From the NCBI GenBank assembly GCA_025266875.1, contig JALLLT010000010.1:496001-560000 (forward strand): DNA of 64,000 nt, in the 5' to 3' direction. Shown here in pieces: positions 26,714 through 38,345 of this stretch (positions are counted from its first letter, which is position 1; each line of letters opens with the position of its first letter). A program made the translations under genes and the position numbers. Source of the stretch: Fennellomyces sp. T-0311. Lineage: Eukaryota; Mucoromycota; Mucoromycetes; Mucorales; Lichtheimiaceae. The notes beneath the pieces are model-generated. The model had not been told where the DNA came from. It did not search any database and saw nothing but the letters and a program-made list of their open reading frames with translations.

Positions 26714-27801
26714 TTACAACGATACAAAGTAACATGCAACGGCGACAAGTGCAACAAGCGAATAAGCGGTCGTAAGACGGGAGGAAGCGCTGTCGCTCAG
26801 CTCTACTTCGTTCCCGACACTGTATTCAATGTTTTTATAGTAGGTGAAGGTGTCAGTTGAGGTGGCGTATTTGCTGTCGCCTCCGCCAAAGAAAGTACTG
26901 AACATAAGACTGGAAGCTGCGATGGCGTTGGTAGTTCTATACTTAAGTGTAGTTTGGTTGATCACCAGAGAGCCGTCTTGCCACACTTTGAGGACGCCGT
27001 TGTTTTCGGTTGCGTTGTTGATTTTGACATACATTTCCAATTTGGTCCATTCGTTTGTCTTGAATTGGATAGCACCACGAGAAAAACTGATACCATATTC
27101 GTCGTTACACTGAGTTGAGCTTTTGCCGCAAATGCTGTTGTCAGGAATGTAGCCATATGCTTCTCCCGCACCTGAAATGTATGTGTTAGTTGCTAAGCTT
27201 TCTTTCTTCTTTTTTCATACACGACTTGTTACCTCCTTCACGCCACATGATACGCATGGAGTAGCAGTTGGATCCATCGGCCTTGTTACCACCGGAGCAG
27301 CTTTCATCTGGCGAGCCTAATTTGAAGGTTTAAATTGCGATCTATTTCATAAAGTTTGCCCGACGAACCTCCAAACAAACCGGGCAATTTGCCGCCCAGA
27401 ACCCAGTTGAAGTTTTCCGCGAAAGCCAGGTCATAGCTCAAAAGAGCACTGTCGTAATTGCCATCCAGTGGGACAGCGGTAAACTCAGTTCCACCCAGAC
27501 TGCCATCGTTTGCTTTGGTGCCACTGGGAGAGTACGAGCCTGCTGCGTACAAGACGCTCATCACCGTTCCATTCTTCGTGATAGGATCAGTCTCAAACGC
27601 GACATCCGAATTGCCGTAAAAGTTGCTTGTCGAGATACCCCACTGTTGACTCAGAAAAGTCGAGGCACTGCTGCCAGAGTCACCCATCGGTGCGGTCCAT
27701 GTTTGTTTGAGTCCAAGCTCCTTGGCGCGATCCGAAAGTTGAGCCATTGCGCAGGCCAGAATACCGGAAGAGAGGACGATGAATTGAGGGATTAGTTGCA
27801 T
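26714..27801 (-). CDS. Secreted GPI-anchored polysaccharide lyase family 14-like protein
   Basis: The N-terminal signal peptide is MQLIPQFIVLSSGILACAMA. The core shows the fungal/algal PL14-type fold motifs: FNWVLGGKLPGLFGG, CSGGNKADGSNCYSMRIMWR, NGVLKVWQDGSLVIN and SSLMFSTFFGGGDSKYATS. PL14 enzymes (chloroviral and molluscan alginate or glucuronan lyases) cleave uronic-acid polymers by beta-elimination. Mucoralean walls contain glucuronans, so a self-wall role is plausible but inferred. The C-terminus has small residues (ELSDSASS) followed by a hydrophobic stretch (LVALVAVACYFVSL), fitting a GPI attachment signal. Three exons are inferred, with introns near 27316-27372 and 27174-27233. Whether it is catalytically active cannot be judged here; it could be a binding-only homologue. 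Confidence 0.75.
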
Positions 27802-29471
27802 TATCGATAGCAGTCGAAAGCTTGGTGATTGAAAGTTTGCGAAGGAAGGTGAAAAGGGAAAGAAAAGGAGAGAAATTAAGCGACCAGCAAATCTCTGTAT
27901 TAGTACCTGGAATTGCTCGGCACGCACAAAAACTTCAGATAATTATAAAAATGGCTCTAAAAATAAAAATTCCTTTCTCTTATTGGGCAAAATCTGTTCA
28001 CCATGGAAACTTGGTAGACATATAGCACCAAACTTTTCTTTTTTAGACAAAACCTTATTATATCCTCTTTTTCCCAAATAAATATTCTTTAACGTTGAGC
28101 AAGCTACGGACAGAAATTTGGCGTATGGTGACTCCAGTCGGACTAGCGCCCTTTTATTTGACGAAGCCCATACCGACCCAGATTTATTTACATCGAGGGG
28201 TTGAGAACTAGGCGTATGGCTATAGGTCTGGGATCGCTTCCGTGCGGACACTGCTGCCAATGAAGAGCCTCTCTCAAATAGTTGAAATTATTTGTGCGTC
28301 CGCTTTGTATTTTCCCATGCATGGTTCTTTGAATCCAAATACGTCAGAATTTATGAAAACACCGCTTTCGTCAACTGAATATGAACGCCTTGATACCAGA
28401 AAAATCTTCAATAAGGCCAGTTCATAGATAGTTCTATATGCTGGCTCGTTTTTCAACATATCTGCATGTATATTGGCTTCACTTTACCCTTCCTCCCATT
28501 GTTTGTTTGTATACACACGTCTGTTCATCCACAGCCACTCTGCAGGTACCAAACAACAAAAAAAGATCATTTCCTTTTGCACACAACTTATCCCGCTCTT
28601 GCACAAAGAACGAAATGTACGTATCTCAGACAGTGCGCTTTTCGAGATGCCCTGTTCATGTGCCGAGTAGGAGAACAAAAAAGAGGGTCTTGCTTACCGT
28701 GGCTATCACCACGAGCAAAATTACGGATAATATATGTTCTCTTGCAAATACTTGTAACTGAAGTCACCACAAGGTCTTTCGGACCCTATGATGCCTATTC
28801 ATCGCGTGATGTTGCTCGAACAATACATCATCGGCTGTTTTTGTCCCCCTTGGCAAAAAGTCGATCCTGTCATAGCAGCATCTGCAGTTGATAAGAAATT
28901 AGTGACACAGGAAGGTTGGGAAAATCGATTCCATGGTGTACAATTATTTTCCTGTGAAATTGGCGTGACAACACGGAAATTGATAGCCCAAACAACGTGT
29001 TCCACGTCTATAGTCCATCACATTATTGAGCTCCTTTTCTACAACTCTGAGTTGTCAACGTGAAAGGGTCATGAGTAGTACATTCTTTGTTTCAAAAAAT
29101 ATAGGGAGCACAAGATTTACTGGACGTAGTACATTCGAACACAATACTTTTATCATGCAAAAAATAAACATACCCATAGAGAATAGTGTAGATCTGGAGT
29201 TTAATGCAGGTCCCAAAAAATATGCTTGTGTACGTATCCGGGTACTGAAATTATAAAAAGTCATTTACATGAAAGACGTGCCACCGTGGAAAAAAAAATG
29301 CTCGTAGTGACGTTAAACTAAGTAAAGGGAGGTCATATACAAATTAGAAGAGGTGATTATTGAGACTCATTACATATAGTTGTCATATGGGACTGAAATA
29401 CGGGGAAAAGGGAAATAGTGAATACATTTGTGGAAGAAAAATAAGGGGGTTGAAGGGGGTAAAGTATACCG
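27802..29471. other. Intergenic region without supported genes
   Basis: A 1.7-kb spacer between the PL14-like and bZIP genes. The frames are short and unlike proteins. A TATAAT-like element on the minus strand at about 27943-27949 may serve the PL14-like gene. The region is AT-rich from 28000 to 28120 and from 29060 to 29340. Confidence 0.35.
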
Positions 29472-30041
29472 TTACAGAGATAACTGCAGATCGTCATCTT
29501 CACCAGCGTCTTCCAGTTGAAACCTTTCCTCCAACCTTCTCACGTCGCATTTATCGTCAAGCATCATACGCTTAATCATTTTTTCTGCCATCATTTTCCC
29601 TCGAAGCCTGTCGCAGGTTGCCTTGAGCTGGCTGTTTTCTTGACCATAGTGTTCGATTTGCCGCTGCAACAGTTCATTTTCACGAGTGAGTGATGCGATC
29701 AGCGATCTCATTTCCCCGTGCTGTTGATTTTTTTTAGCGCGATATTTTGCAGACGCGGCTTTGTTCCGCTGTCTTCGTTCCTGAAGCGAGAGCGGTGGGG
29801 AAGTACTGCTGTCATCAGTAGGATACGGTTGGTATCGTTGTAGCATCGGTAAGGGTCGAGGTTTCATCCGCGTGTCATGGTGCGACAAGTCCCCGGAGTA
29901 CTGAGACGATTCAGACATCGTTGGAGAAGACGAACAACTGGATGAGCTCAAAGCTTCACCCGTACTATTGGGTGACGTGATAGTAGAAATTGCCATTGGG
30001 AGATGGGTGTTTTCGATATTAGATTTTGACATAGTCAACAT
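29472..30041 (-). CDS. bZIP transcription factor
   Basis: A single-exon protein of up to 189 residues. The middle is Ser/Pro-rich. The basic region ERRQRNKAASAKYRAKKNQQ carries the bZIP DNA-contact pattern N-x-x-A-A-x-x-(Y)R. A leucine zipper follows with heptad-spaced hydrophobics in LIASLTRENELLQRQIEHYG and then NSQLKATCDRL. The C-terminal tail is acidic (LEDAGEDDDLQLSL), a possible activation region. The basic region is nearest the fungal Cys3/MetR and ATF4/Gcn4 types, so targets like TGACTCA or related half-sites are expected from family knowledge. The first start is at 30041 (MLTMSKSN); the internal Met of MSKSN three codons later is an alternative. Targets are not known; the flanking secreted-enzyme genes are candidates only by position. 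Confidence 0.85.
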   Translation of the reverse strand: MLTMSKSNIENTHLPMAISTITSPNSTGEALSSSSCSSSPTMSESSQYSGDLSHHDTRMKPRPLPMLQRYQPYPTDDSSTSPPLSLQERRQRNKAASAKYRAKKNQQHGEMRSLIASLTRENELLQRQIEHYGQENSQLKATCDRLRGKMMAEKMIKRMMLDDKCDVRRLEERFQLEDAGEDDDLQLSL

Positions 30042-31383
30042 AATGGTTTACTCGATACAGAAAGTGGGAAAAGAAATAAAGGTTGTGGTATCGCTGCTCT
30101 GCACGTTACTTATTTATACATATACAGAGCTTTGACAACGCTTTTTTAGTGTACTGGATTTTGGACATGCAGCCTGATCCCCAAGTCGCAATTTTTGGGC
30201 ATATTAAAAATTACAATAGGTCAAGCAAAGCAGCAGAAAACAGACGCCACAGTGCACCTGCTTTTGTGATGTACTACAGTGCAGCGCAGCAATAAGATCC
30301 TATCTAACCAGAGGCACAGTGGAATCTAATAGACTGTTCATTTTATCCTGTACTTTGGAAAGAGCTGAGATACAGCTGGGAAGGGAGGGGGGCATATTAG
30401 TATTTCACCAGATCCTGTTGACGTTTTACATGTCATAGTCGTATGAGTATTTGTTGGTTGAGTGATCATGTTTACCCTTTCTCATGACGCCGTCTGAGCC
30501 TTTTGTTACGAACTGTTTGAAAGGAACTCTTTCTGAACTGACATTTTATTTACTAAGATCATTATAATCATTACATAACACCTTCCGTTACGTAGTTTGT
30601 TTTCTTTTTCTCTCTAATCCCACGGACATACAGTAACCCGTGCGTATGTGCATATATGCATGTACGAAATGGCATTGAAACAAATCCTGGCATCATTTCG
30701 CATTAGCCATCCGAGTACTTTTCTCTATCACTCACGACAGCACACTCCATAAATAGGATGACTTTAGGTACTCGCGTAGATCCCGGACTAAATCCGACTG
30801 GCACAATTCTGACACGCAAAAATTGAAACTTCTGGTGACCCGTTTTTAACCCTGCCCTGGACGTTGGTCGTCAAGTGACGATTTAGAGATCGATGCATTG
30901 CATTTTGGTTTTTAGTGTAATTTATTCTATAATATCCTGCAGACATATTTAAGACCTCGGCGATGCCATGTACTTAAGCAAACGCATATATCCCGGTTTG
31001 AATATCGATACATCAATGCATCACCTGCAGTGTGCCTGGCCTATCATTAACGATCGTGGAAGCAACCGTTCGCGACCCACGCGCTAGCAATCAACCGGAA
31101 AAATTTTCTGTGTCACCCACGGAGAATAGGCGTCTGCGAAGGAAAAGAACATTGAAATCCGAGGACGTTTTGTTAAATTGGTAGTATATTGACAGCTGTC
31201 GCGATATTAGGTAATGGATCCTCAAGCCTGGCCACACACTTCTAGCCAATACTGTGGGCGGAGCAATATGGTCTCATAAATGTTTTCTGATTGCTATGTT
31301 ACTCAAGAAAAAGATATAAAAGAAAATGGCATTTCCGTCCATGCTAATCTTTATCTCATCACCCTTTCCATTCGTTTCTCAGT
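30042..31383. other. Intergenic region upstream of the CBM1-GH45 gene
   Basis: 1.3 kb without a supported gene. It separates the divergently transcribed bZIP and GH45 genes, so it probably contains both promoters. A T-rich stretch is at about 30599-30612. Short frames here look like chance. Confidence 0.35.
31315..31320 (+). promoter_or_regulatory. TATA box of the CBM1-GH45 gene
   Basis: TATAAA lies 69 bp before the start codon, followed by a short CT-rich leader. Position and context fit a strong inducible promoter. Function inferred. Confidence 0.55.
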
Positions 31384-32604
31384 ATGAAAGCTACATTCCT
31401 TGGACTTTTGGCCGCAGCAGCTCTTGTAAGTGCTTATCCCGCTAGTACCGGATCGGACGAATGCAGTCCCATTTACGGTCAATGCGGTGGTAAGTACTGG
31501 ACCGGTGCTACTTGCTGTGCATCGGGCTCAACCTGTGTCCCTCAAGACGGCAACATCTACTATTCCCAATGCTTACCTGGATGTACGTTATTAATTTACG
31601 CAATATACTGTGTGGACCTTGTGTAACCCAATAACTGATGTGCAATCCTGCTATAGCTGCTAAGCCTTCATCCACCACAACCTCACCCGCCCCTAAGACT
31701 ACCACCACTTCCGCGCCAAAGACCACTACCACTACCACTACCACGAAGGTTCCAACTACAACCAAAACCACTACTAGCGCTGCTCCAACGACCACTAGCG
31801 GTAGCAGCACCGGTGGTGATGACTACAAAGCAATCTCCGGCGGCTCTTCGGGCTCCGGCTCCACCACCCGTTACTGGGATTGTTGTAAAGCCTCGTGCAG
31901 CTGGCCTGGCAAGGCTGATGTTAGCTCGCCAGTAGGCACTTGCGCAGTTGATGGTGTCACTCTTGTTGACAGCAATGAACAGGTAATATTAAAAATGCAA
32001 TTCCTTTATTCCTGCAAGATCTCTTATATTTTTTCCCTTAAATAATAGAGCGGATGCAACGGTGGCAATGGTTACATGTGTACCGACAACCAGCCTTGGG
32101 CTATCAACGATGATCTTGCCTATGGTTTTGCTGCCGCTTCGATTGCTGGCAAGGATGAATCTGGCTGGTGCTGCGGCTGTTACGAACTTACTTTCACTTC
32201 TGGCGAAGTTTCCGGCAAGAAGATGGTTGTCCAGGTGACTAACACTGGCGGTGATCTCGGTAACAACCACTTTGACCTTCAAATTCCTGGCGGTGGCGTC
32301 GGTATTTTCAACGGTTGCCAGGCTCAATGGAACGCACCTTCTGATGGCTGGGGTACGCATATTTTTTCTCTTGATATATATTTCCAAGTGAACATATGCT
32401 AATGTGTAATTATAAAATGATATAGGTCAGCGATATGGCGGTATCAGCTCTGCGAGCGAGTGTAATGACCTTCCTTCCAAGCTACAGGACGGCTGCAAGT
32501 GGAGATTCAACTGGTTCAAGAATGCCAACAACCCATCCATCTCTTTCAAGGAAGTTACTTGCCCTGCTGCTTTGACCAAAAAGACCGGCTGCTCGAGAAA
32601 GTAA
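31384..32604 (+). CDS. Secreted GH45 endoglucanase with CBM1
   Basis: This enzyme hydrolyses internal beta-1,4-glucosidic bonds of cellulose with inversion. After the signal peptide ([19 protein letters not shown]) comes a CBM1 cellulose-binding module with [19 protein letters not shown] and YYSQC. A Thr/Ser/Pro/Lys linker of about 45 residues follows, then the GH45 domain. [14 protein letters not shown] has the first catalytic Asp, and [14 protein letters not shown] has the second. Four exons are inferred, with introns near 31583-31656, 31983-32047 and 32354-32425. Intron 1 separates signal plus CBM1 from linker plus catalytic part. The N-terminal CBM1 arrangement matches the known Rhizopus, Mucor and Phycomyces GH45 enzymes. 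It has a CBM-less paralogue 3 kb downstream. Confidence 0.95.
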
Positions 32605-34538
32605 AAGCATCACCTCCATTTCGTTTTGTAAAGCATTTCATGTATGGATATCATTAGCTTTAGTGCAGAATAAAAACACATCAAGAGCAGGTACTCTCTT
32701 CTTCATCATTTAATATGTTCATTGCTTACGTCTTAATTAATTGAAATCCTTTTCATATAACTAAACGGACCAGTACTAATATGGTTTAGAGATCATACAA
32801 GCAACATAATACATGCATGAATTCAGGATACTATATTCCTATTACTATATGTCAGAATGTGTGCATTAACTTGCCAATATCCATGTAGAACGATCGAATG
32901 TAGAATGTGTTAATACACTTAGACCCATGATGCTCTAACGTTAAGGTTCTCTTTTGTGTATTGCTGGAAACACGGAACCTGGCTATGACGTCGTAACATC
33001 AACGTTCAACATTTCTTATGACGTTTGCTCGGAACGCATCAGGTGGTATGAGCTAATTATTTGTACATTTTTCTCACGCGTTCCAGTATTGTCTTCTTAT
33101 TGATGTATGAGATTCTGTTTTCTAAACTGGTATTCAAAGCAGCTAGTATCTTCTTCAAGTAGACAAAAAGAAGACACGGTCACCGGGGCAAGCGAAAGTC
33201 CTTATTTGGATTAGTATCTTTTCTTTGCTGTTCGGTGAACATATCCGCGGGATAATTAATAAATGGGCAAATTACAAAAAAAAGACAGTTCGCCGATTAG
33301 CTTCAAAAGGAATCCGTTCTTCTATCGATTAATTTGTTCATATATCTGCGGGTGTTGCTACTGGACATATATGATCTTTTGATCAATCACAGACCATCTT
33401 TCAGGAAAAAGAGATGTATATCTTGATATATCAGTAATTTGTTGCATGCGGTATGTAACGCAGCTGGATGTTGAGACTTCTATGGAGAACGGTAAAAAAT
33501 TGTGAGGAGAACGATCTGCATCTACGTATGACAACAAACACAAGTGGTACATATGGCAGATCATACAAGTAATGGGCGACATCCTTGGAAAAAGGTTATG
33601 GGCGCAATGCTTATCCAAAAGTTTTCAACGCGTATGTTATTGCATCGTGTGTAACAAGCACAAAGTAACCTAATAAAAACTTCAATTAAAAGCTTCTGGA
33701 GCCTTACTAATATAGGTAAGGCCCATGAAATCCTAGTTCTTGCGTGAGCGCTAATTTCCTGGATGTTTTGCGCTTCATGCTGGACATTCAAAACGTTTCA
33801 AAAGTATATAGGGTGCCTACTAGAATCCAAAATCCAGTGGAATACAATAAATCCATCGAATAAGGGAATTCTATCCCGAGAAGTCGACACACATGGTCAC
33901 ATTGTATATGCCTACGTCCCTGTTGCAATCCGGAACATATATATATATATATATAGCGAAGAAGAACAACATATATTCTACCATAAACACATGAAAGATG
34001 ATCGCAGCAATATTATGTAATCTATGTGTTTTCGGCACGTAAATCGGAAGCTTTTTGAAGAAAGGCGAGAACGAAAATCCAGATGCGCTAACGTTTCGGA
34101 AAAATACATTTTTTCCAATCTGCGACAAGCATGAGCTAGGACAGCTGTGATGGTCTTCAGAGCCATTTGAAAAATAACTTTGCTCGTTCTGGAAACTCGG
34201 CTAGCTTTAATTGTATTTCACCGCGGTTGGGTGTTTGAGCAACATAACTGCACATTCCTATAATTCACAGATCGTAGAGTGGTTGTAACCAGATAAAATA
34301 AGCAGCTTCTTGAATACATGTGAAATTCAGTGCAGTTCGCTTACATAATTCGACTTCCAGTTCGATATTGAGTCAAGAAGGCCATGTGAAACGATATGGT
34401 AAAGCAGAAGAAGAACATTTCTATGTATCAGCATTATTCGCACCTGGTTTGCGTATACTATCTGTTTTGTTAGCAAAAGTATCATATATTACCACCAGAG
34501 CTATTCTGACGAATATAATAGGTTCATCACCAAGCCTT
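32605..34538. other. Intergenic region between GH45 paralogues
   Basis: AT-rich sequence with no supported gene. It contains an (AT)n tract and ends at the inverted-repeat element beginning at 34541. Confidence 0.35.
33937..33955. repeat. (AT)n microsatellite
   Basis: A run of 19 nt of alternating A and T, seen directly. Confidence 0.9.
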
Positions 34539-34540
34539 AG

Positions 34541-34946
34541 AGCACCTCGACTGGCTCTTCTATTCTATTTTCTATTTGGCACCCCGGTATCACAGCAAGA
34601 TCATAGAACGCACCCGCTATCTAACGGATGGCGCTAAAATAAAAAAATGTTGTCCTACAATTAGCAATTTTCCTGCTTCACTGACAAGAGAGGAATAATA
34701 TAATGGTATTACTGTTTAAACTGCTACCAATACTGGAAAGAAATAATGTGCATGGATATAGCTATGATTCAGAAAGGAGGTGTATTGCTGTGAATAAGAT
34801 TTTGTGACTTATTAAGAGTGGTCCAAGTACAATTCTGAAATATAGGATGCTGACTGCGCCGATCCTCCTATATTTGCACCGTTGGAACACGATATTCAAC
34901 TTCCTTGCCCCGAATTTAGGATTTCGGGCAACCGTTGGAGGTGCTC
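34541..34946. mobile_element. MITE-like element with terminal inverted repeats
   Basis: GAGCACCTC at 34541-34549 is repeated inverted as GAGGTGCTC at 34938-34946. The match extends outward through TTA/TAA, so 13 nt pair exactly (CTTAGAGCACCTC and its complement). Inward, GACTGG and the complement of the right end, CAACGG, are partly alike. The ends are flanked by TA on both sides, fitting a TA target duplication. At 406 bp with no transposase it looks like a non-autonomous DNA element. Superfamily (Tc1/mariner or Harbinger) is not decided. Confidence 0.5.
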
Positions 34947-34948
34947 TA

Positions 34949-35597
34949 AGACGCTTACACCAATGATTAGGTGTCATCAATACTTCGTTTCCAAGTACAC
35001 ATAGAAGCCACGGTACTACAATCCAGATAAACATGCCATTACTCTTGCATGACACCAGAATTTTGATTTATCACAAAAAATATAACTTCGTCGTTATGAT
35101 GCTCCGATTCACAACAGAAAGACCCACAGTTCATTTCTCACTCCAAATCGCTACAGATTATGCTCAAATTATCAATATACGGAACGTTTCACCTTTTTGG
35201 CCCTTACGTCACCATTTTAGCAACGCTTCGCAAGATCAGTGTCTTGAGAAGATTTAAAGACTGTCGCACCATAAAACCTGGTGGATATCAAAACGTCAAT
35301 GAAAGCTCTAGGTGATTCCAAAAGGAATTATGACATCTCAATACTCTTAATCTTATGGGTGACATTAGGTATCCAGATTTTGTGGAGAATTGCTTTCCAG
35401 AGATATGTCAAAATCGCATGTTATTATGTACACGCTAGCCATCGGACTTGATCAGCGTTGTTGGCTTTATTGGCTACTTAATTACCCATTATTACCCCGA
35501 ATGCCTATTAGACTACTTCAAATTCTACGGCTCTGCTGCCTATTGCCCCTTGCTGAAAAACGGTAAAGTGCTAAACCTAGTAAAGAACAGCAAGTAA
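34949..35597. other. Upstream region of second GH45 gene
   Basis: About 650 bp between the MITE-like element and the second GH45 promoter. No gene was seen; the 3' part presumably carries the GH45 promoter. Confidence 0.35.
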
Positions 35598-35604
35598 TAT
35601 AAAA
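35598..35604 (+). promoter_or_regulatory. TATA box of the CBM-less GH45 gene
   Basis: TATAAAA lies 50 bp before the start codon at 35648. The position is like that in the paralogue. Confidence 0.55.
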
Positions 35605-35647
35605 GAGGCGATTGATCTTGTCAACGCACACCCTCATAGCAACAAAA

Positions 35648-36402
35648 ATGAAAGCTTCCTTCATTGGACTTCTCGCAACGATCGCTTTAGCACATGCTTA
35701 TGAGGCCGTCTCTGGTGGTGCTTCCGGTGACGGTACCACCACTCGTTACTGGGATTGTTGCAAGGCGTCATGCAGTTGGCCTGATAAGGCTGATGTTTCT
35801 GCACCCGTAGGTGCTTGCGCCGTTGACGGTGTCACTTTGGTTGAAAGCAATGAACAGGTAATATTATATATATTTTTCCATATTCGAATACATGTGCTTA
35901 CCTTCCCATCAAACAATAGAGTGGATGTAGTGGGGGCAGTGCCTATATGTGTATCGACAACCAGCCTTGGGCAGTTGATGAAGATCTTTCATACGGCTTT
36001 GCTGCTGCATCTCTCGCCGGCAAAGATGAATCCGGATGGTGCTGCGGCTGTTACGAACTTACTTTCACTTCTGGCGAAGTTTCCGGCAAGAAGATGGTTG
36101 TTCAGGTGACTAACACTGGCGGTGATCTCGGTAACAACCACTTTGACCTTCAAATCCCTGGCGGTGGCATCGGTATTTTCAACGGTTGCCAAACACAATG
36201 GGACGCTCCTGCTAATGGATGGGGCGAAAGATATGGCGGAATCAGCTCGTCAAGTGAGTGCAGCAATCTTCCTTCCAAGCTCCAGGACGGCTGCAAGTGG
36301 AGATTTGACTGGTTCAAGAATACCAACAACCCATCCATCACCTTCAAGGAAGTTTCCTGCCCAGCTGAGCTGGTCAAGAAGACTGGTTGCTCGAGAACCT
36401 AA
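35648..36402 (+). CDS. Secreted GH45 endoglucanase without CBM
   Basis: Paralogue of the upstream GH45 gene. The signal peptide ([17 protein letters not shown]) leads straight into the catalytic domain with no CBM1 and no linker. Both catalytic motifs remain ([14 protein letters not shown] and [14 protein letters not shown]), as do the paired cysteines, so it should be active as a single-domain enzyme acting on amorphous or soluble glucan. One intron at about 35857-35919 is shared in position with the paralogue. The paralogue's third intron, after the Gly-Trp of DGWG, is absent here. A 155-nt block is nearly identical to the paralogue while the flanks differ at many silent sites. The start at 35648 is preferred over an upstream in-frame ATG at 35612 because it begins a clean signal peptide. 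Confidence 0.93.
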
Positions 36403-37206
36403 GGATTCCAGGAAAAAATATTCTTCGAACAATATTACCTACAACCATTAATCGCGAATAAACACTAAAAAAAAAGCGTTACTCCCGTCCCCCGGTGCTG
36501 TTTATTGAGGGGCAATTAAGGTTTATCCACCATCGAATTAGGAAATCTGTGTAACAATTCTCGTTTATTTTATTTTATCGCGCCGTGTATAAACGTTTCG
36601 GAAGTCATCCAATGTTAATGCGCCCGTAGACTAGCAGGCGTCCTGCTTACACGATTGAGGATTGATAAATACAAATGATTTCATGAACTATTTCTCCGAT
36701 ACTGAAGAATCTTCTGGTAGTTTTCCAAAAGCAAGGAAGATAGGACTTGTGCTACAATTACACGAATTCTGAACCTAAATAATTGGATGGTTTGTTAATA
36801 TCCAGGCTCGTTCACTTGTTATACACATTTTCATAGCTTATTCCTCCTTACCATCGAACTTTGAACACATGTGAACCTATGGTCTAAATTATATGCGAGC
36901 GATAAAAGTATTGGAGAAGTATGTTACATCTATCGCTACTCATTTTTATTTAAAGGCTACTTTGGGTATGATTTCCTGAACTATTACTTATGAAGCATCG
37001 GGACGAGACCTTTAGTGCGTGCATTAAGAATTGGATCCTTATAACTTATAAGCAAGCGGTAGATTGTAAAATATCGTGTCTCAAATCACGTTTAATTGAA
37101 GTCGGGGACGTTAAACAGTACTTTGTTTATTTATCATCATATACCCATATCTATTACTTGATACAATGGATAAAGGCTTGAGATTTTCATACTGAATTTG
37201 GACTTC
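36403..37206. other. Convergent spacer without supported genes
   Basis: 800 bp between the second GH45 stop and the stop of the proline/histidine-rich gene. It presumably contains both 3' untranslated regions. A poly-A run near 36469 may lie close to the GH45 polyadenylation site. Nothing else was seen. Confidence 0.35.
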
Positions 37207-37940
37207 TTACTCCGCAGGTGGGTGTCCACCAGGAGGAGGAGGACCATGGGGAGGACCATGGGGAGGACCGTGAGGAGGACCGTGAGGAGGAGGAGGAGGC
37301 TTGGGCCCACCAGTAGGCTTGGGCTTTTCTGTAGGCTTGGGCTTCTCCGTAGGCTTGGGCTTCTCCGTAGGCTTGGGCGTCTCTGTAGGCTTGGGCTTAG
37401 GCTTTTCCTCGTGAGGTGGAGGCTTGGGTCCGCCTCCATGATGGGGTGGTGGCGGCGGCGGATGATGAGGTGGGGGTGGGGGCCGGTGATGAGGCGGAGG
37501 CGGAGCTATTTTGTCACTGTTAACTCATGCGATCATACGCTTATCCATTACGTTTGTCCATTACGCTTACGAGGGCGATTATGGTGAGGAGGCCTCGGGT
37601 GATGGGGAGGAGGAGGTGGAGGGCGATGATGAGGTGGAGGAGGAGGACGATGATGAGGTGGAGGAGGAGGACGATGATGAGGAGGGGGTCTCGGGCGATC
37701 CTCACGATCCTCAGTTTCATCAGTTTCATCAGTTTCATCAATAACCATCTCATAGGGCTGAGTGTCCTCCACGGTGGACGCAACGTTCAAGCTACGGAAT
37801 TCATATTAGATTTTCGTTTGTTTGCTTATTAAAAGAAACTACAGTTTTTTTTACCTTCCATCATGCTGATCAGCAGCAGGAATTGCTAAGGCAGCGGCTG
37901 ACAAGCCAAGAGTAAAGAGAGCGACTGATGTGATCTTCAT
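37207..37940 (-). CDS. Secreted Pro/His-rich low-complexity protein, copy 1
   Basis: No known family recognised. Exon 1 (37940 to about 37853) encodes a clear signal peptide, MKITSVALFTLGLSAAALA, then IPAADQHDG. An intron leads to a second exon starting SLNVASTVEDTQPYEMVIDE, followed by an acidic Thr/Glu/Asp stretch and repeats of RPPPPPHH. A GTAAGC donor near 37572 and a TAG acceptor near 37509 lead to a third exon of Pro/His blocks, four to five PKPTEK repeats and four HGPP repeats, ending PAE. There are no Cys residues in the mature part and no membrane tail. The composition suggests an extended wall or matrix protein, perhaps metal-binding through His pairs; this is inference. It is duplicated at 40845-41719. 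Confidence 0.75.
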
Positions 37941-38345
37941 GATAACAAGCGAATGATCGACTGTCCATTAAGCAGCAACCGCAATGCTCTTATATAGTTG
38001 ATAAAAGTCGTTTCAAACTCTATTAAGCTTGACTCAATCGGTGTAATCTGCAAAACTGTCTCAGTTTTACAAACGCTGTAATGGGAGAAATATCTCTTCA
38101 CATGTCTTGGTTGCAGACGTAGTTATGATAATCATTATACGCAACTGTCACCAGGTTGCTAGATTTCCATTTACACGCGATGTCTTTGATTAGCTCATAT
38201 GTTTCTGATTTCCAAAGTGATTACCACTTTTCGATTTGCGTCAAACCGACGGAAAAAATATTTTGCACGGCGATCCAAGAGAATGTGATCAGAAACGACA
38301 TTTATGCATGCATAGGTTTTCTTTCGGAAAAAATAAACAAGTTGA
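37941..38345 (-). promoter_or_regulatory. Promoter of Pro/His-rich copy 1, shared with copy 2
   Basis: The 400 bp upstream of the start match the same region of copy 2. Shared words in order include AGCGAATGATCGA, a TATATAAG box (37991-37996), CAAACTCTATT, CTTGACTCAATCGG at about 38028-38041, AAAACTGTCTC, and TTTTGCACG with GTGATC near 38262-38290. TGACTCA (38030-38036) is the classical AP-1/Gcn4-type bZIP site. Conservation amid diverged spacer argues for function. Confidence 0.55.

Noticed and set aside
37590..37690. GGA/GAT-rich tandem repeat as an independent minisatellite
   Set aside because: The repeat is the coding sequence for Pro/His repeats on the minus strand within a gene with signal peptide and splice sites.
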